Under the pieces are notes generated by a model. It made no database searches. It was not told where the DNA came from and worked only from the letters and a program-made list of their open reading frames with translations. From a virus: a stretch of 21,902 nucleotides of DNA. Shown here piece after piece: positions 21,787 to 21,902 of this stretch (positions are counted from its first letter, which is position 1; every line of letters starts with the position of its first letter). The DNA lies in IMG/VR virus record IMGVR_UViG_3300050821_010675, positions 1 through 21,902 of that record; one strand, given 5' to 3'. A program made the position numbers and the translations under genes.

Positions 21787-21902
21787 TCATAGGTTTAAGG
21801 GGATATAGATGCGGTTAGGATGTTGCTGCTGGAGTTCTGTAGCTATTTCGTAACCCGCACGGGAACGGGTTTCCATTGCTCCACAAAAAACCGGCGCGGT
21901 CA
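21787..21902 (-). CDS. repeated micro-gene, copy 3, cut by window edge or shortened
   Basis: Ends with the same 21 residues as copy 2 (GYEIATELQQQHPNRIYIPLN). Upstream, an ATG at 21876 gives a 29-residue form with GGAG only two bases away, while the frame stays open to the window edge and includes a segment (VFCGAM) that resembles IFYGSA of the other copies. So it may be a version missing about 20 central residues, or the end of a longer gene. Confidence 0.5.
   Translation of the reverse strand, partial: TAPVFCGAMETRSRAGYEIATELQQQHPNRIYIPLNL

Noticed and set aside
1-21902. tRNA genes, CRISPR arrays, retron or diversity-generating elements
   Set aside because: No cloverleaf-like sequence, no spaced identical repeats, no reverse transcriptase and no template/variable repeat pair were seen.

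Overview
The window is a 21.9-kb piece of a tailed temperate phage or prophage from a GC-rich bacterium (roughly 60% G+C by eye). Every gene I can support lies on the minus strand, so the genome reads from right to left. The head and packaging genes follow the lambda/HK97 plan: a GpA-type large terminase, a lambda-type portal and an HK97-fold capsid fused to its protease. A tyrosine integrase indicates lysogeny. The host cannot be named. The endolysin carries a hydrophobic N-terminal anchor, which would suit a Gram-negative envelope, but this is inference. I see no tRNA, rRNA or CRISPR array. No gene-free stretch exceeds 300 bases; the largest are about 183 bases (5968-6150) and 132 bases (8005-8136), and both contain inverted repeats.

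Layout in the direction of transcription. (1) 21.9-20.5 kb: three related micro-genes alternate with a Cys-rich protein, a small conserved phage protein and a HTH protein. (2) 20.4-17.2 kb: early genes, comprising a 'replication terminator protein'-like protein, a possible DUF2303-like protein, a small MSWS protein, the integrase, a winged-helix-like protein and two small unknowns. (3) 17.1-13.7 kb: metal-binding small proteins, a VRR-NUC nuclease, a replication-initiator-like winged-helix protein whose gene holds two kinds of 23-bp-spaced DNA repeats (a candidate origin), and several micro-genes including a two-helix membrane protein missing from simple ORF searches. (4) 13.7-8.1 kb: a gpZ-like tail protein, a conserved small protein, a ParB-methyltransferase fusion, a 90-residue gene without a normal start codon, small terminase, an HNH-type protein and large terminase. 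(5) 8.0-6.15 kb: an unusual cassette between terminase and portal, with a membrane-anchored NlpC/P60-like endolysin and seven micro-genes, two of them single-helix membrane proteins (holin candidates). (6) 6.0 kb to the left edge: a structured intergenic region with an intrinsic terminator, then a gpW-like adaptor, portal, protease-capsid fusion, a small protein, a gpFII-like connector, a beta-rich structural protein and a tail-terminator-like protein. The remaining tail genes would lie off the left edge.

The genes are packed extremely tightly: I count 18 junctions with exactly 4 bases of overlap (ATGA, GTGA or TTGA), implying long polycistronic messages with translational coupling. The breaks in that chain are where non-coding signals sit: three helically phased TGGTGAA repeats (20046-20072), the 24-bp inverted repeat before the endolysin, the terminator/stem region before the head genes, and a hairpin after the capsid gene. 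No repressor and no divergent promoter is visible, so the lysogeny switch and the main early promoter are probably beyond the right edge.
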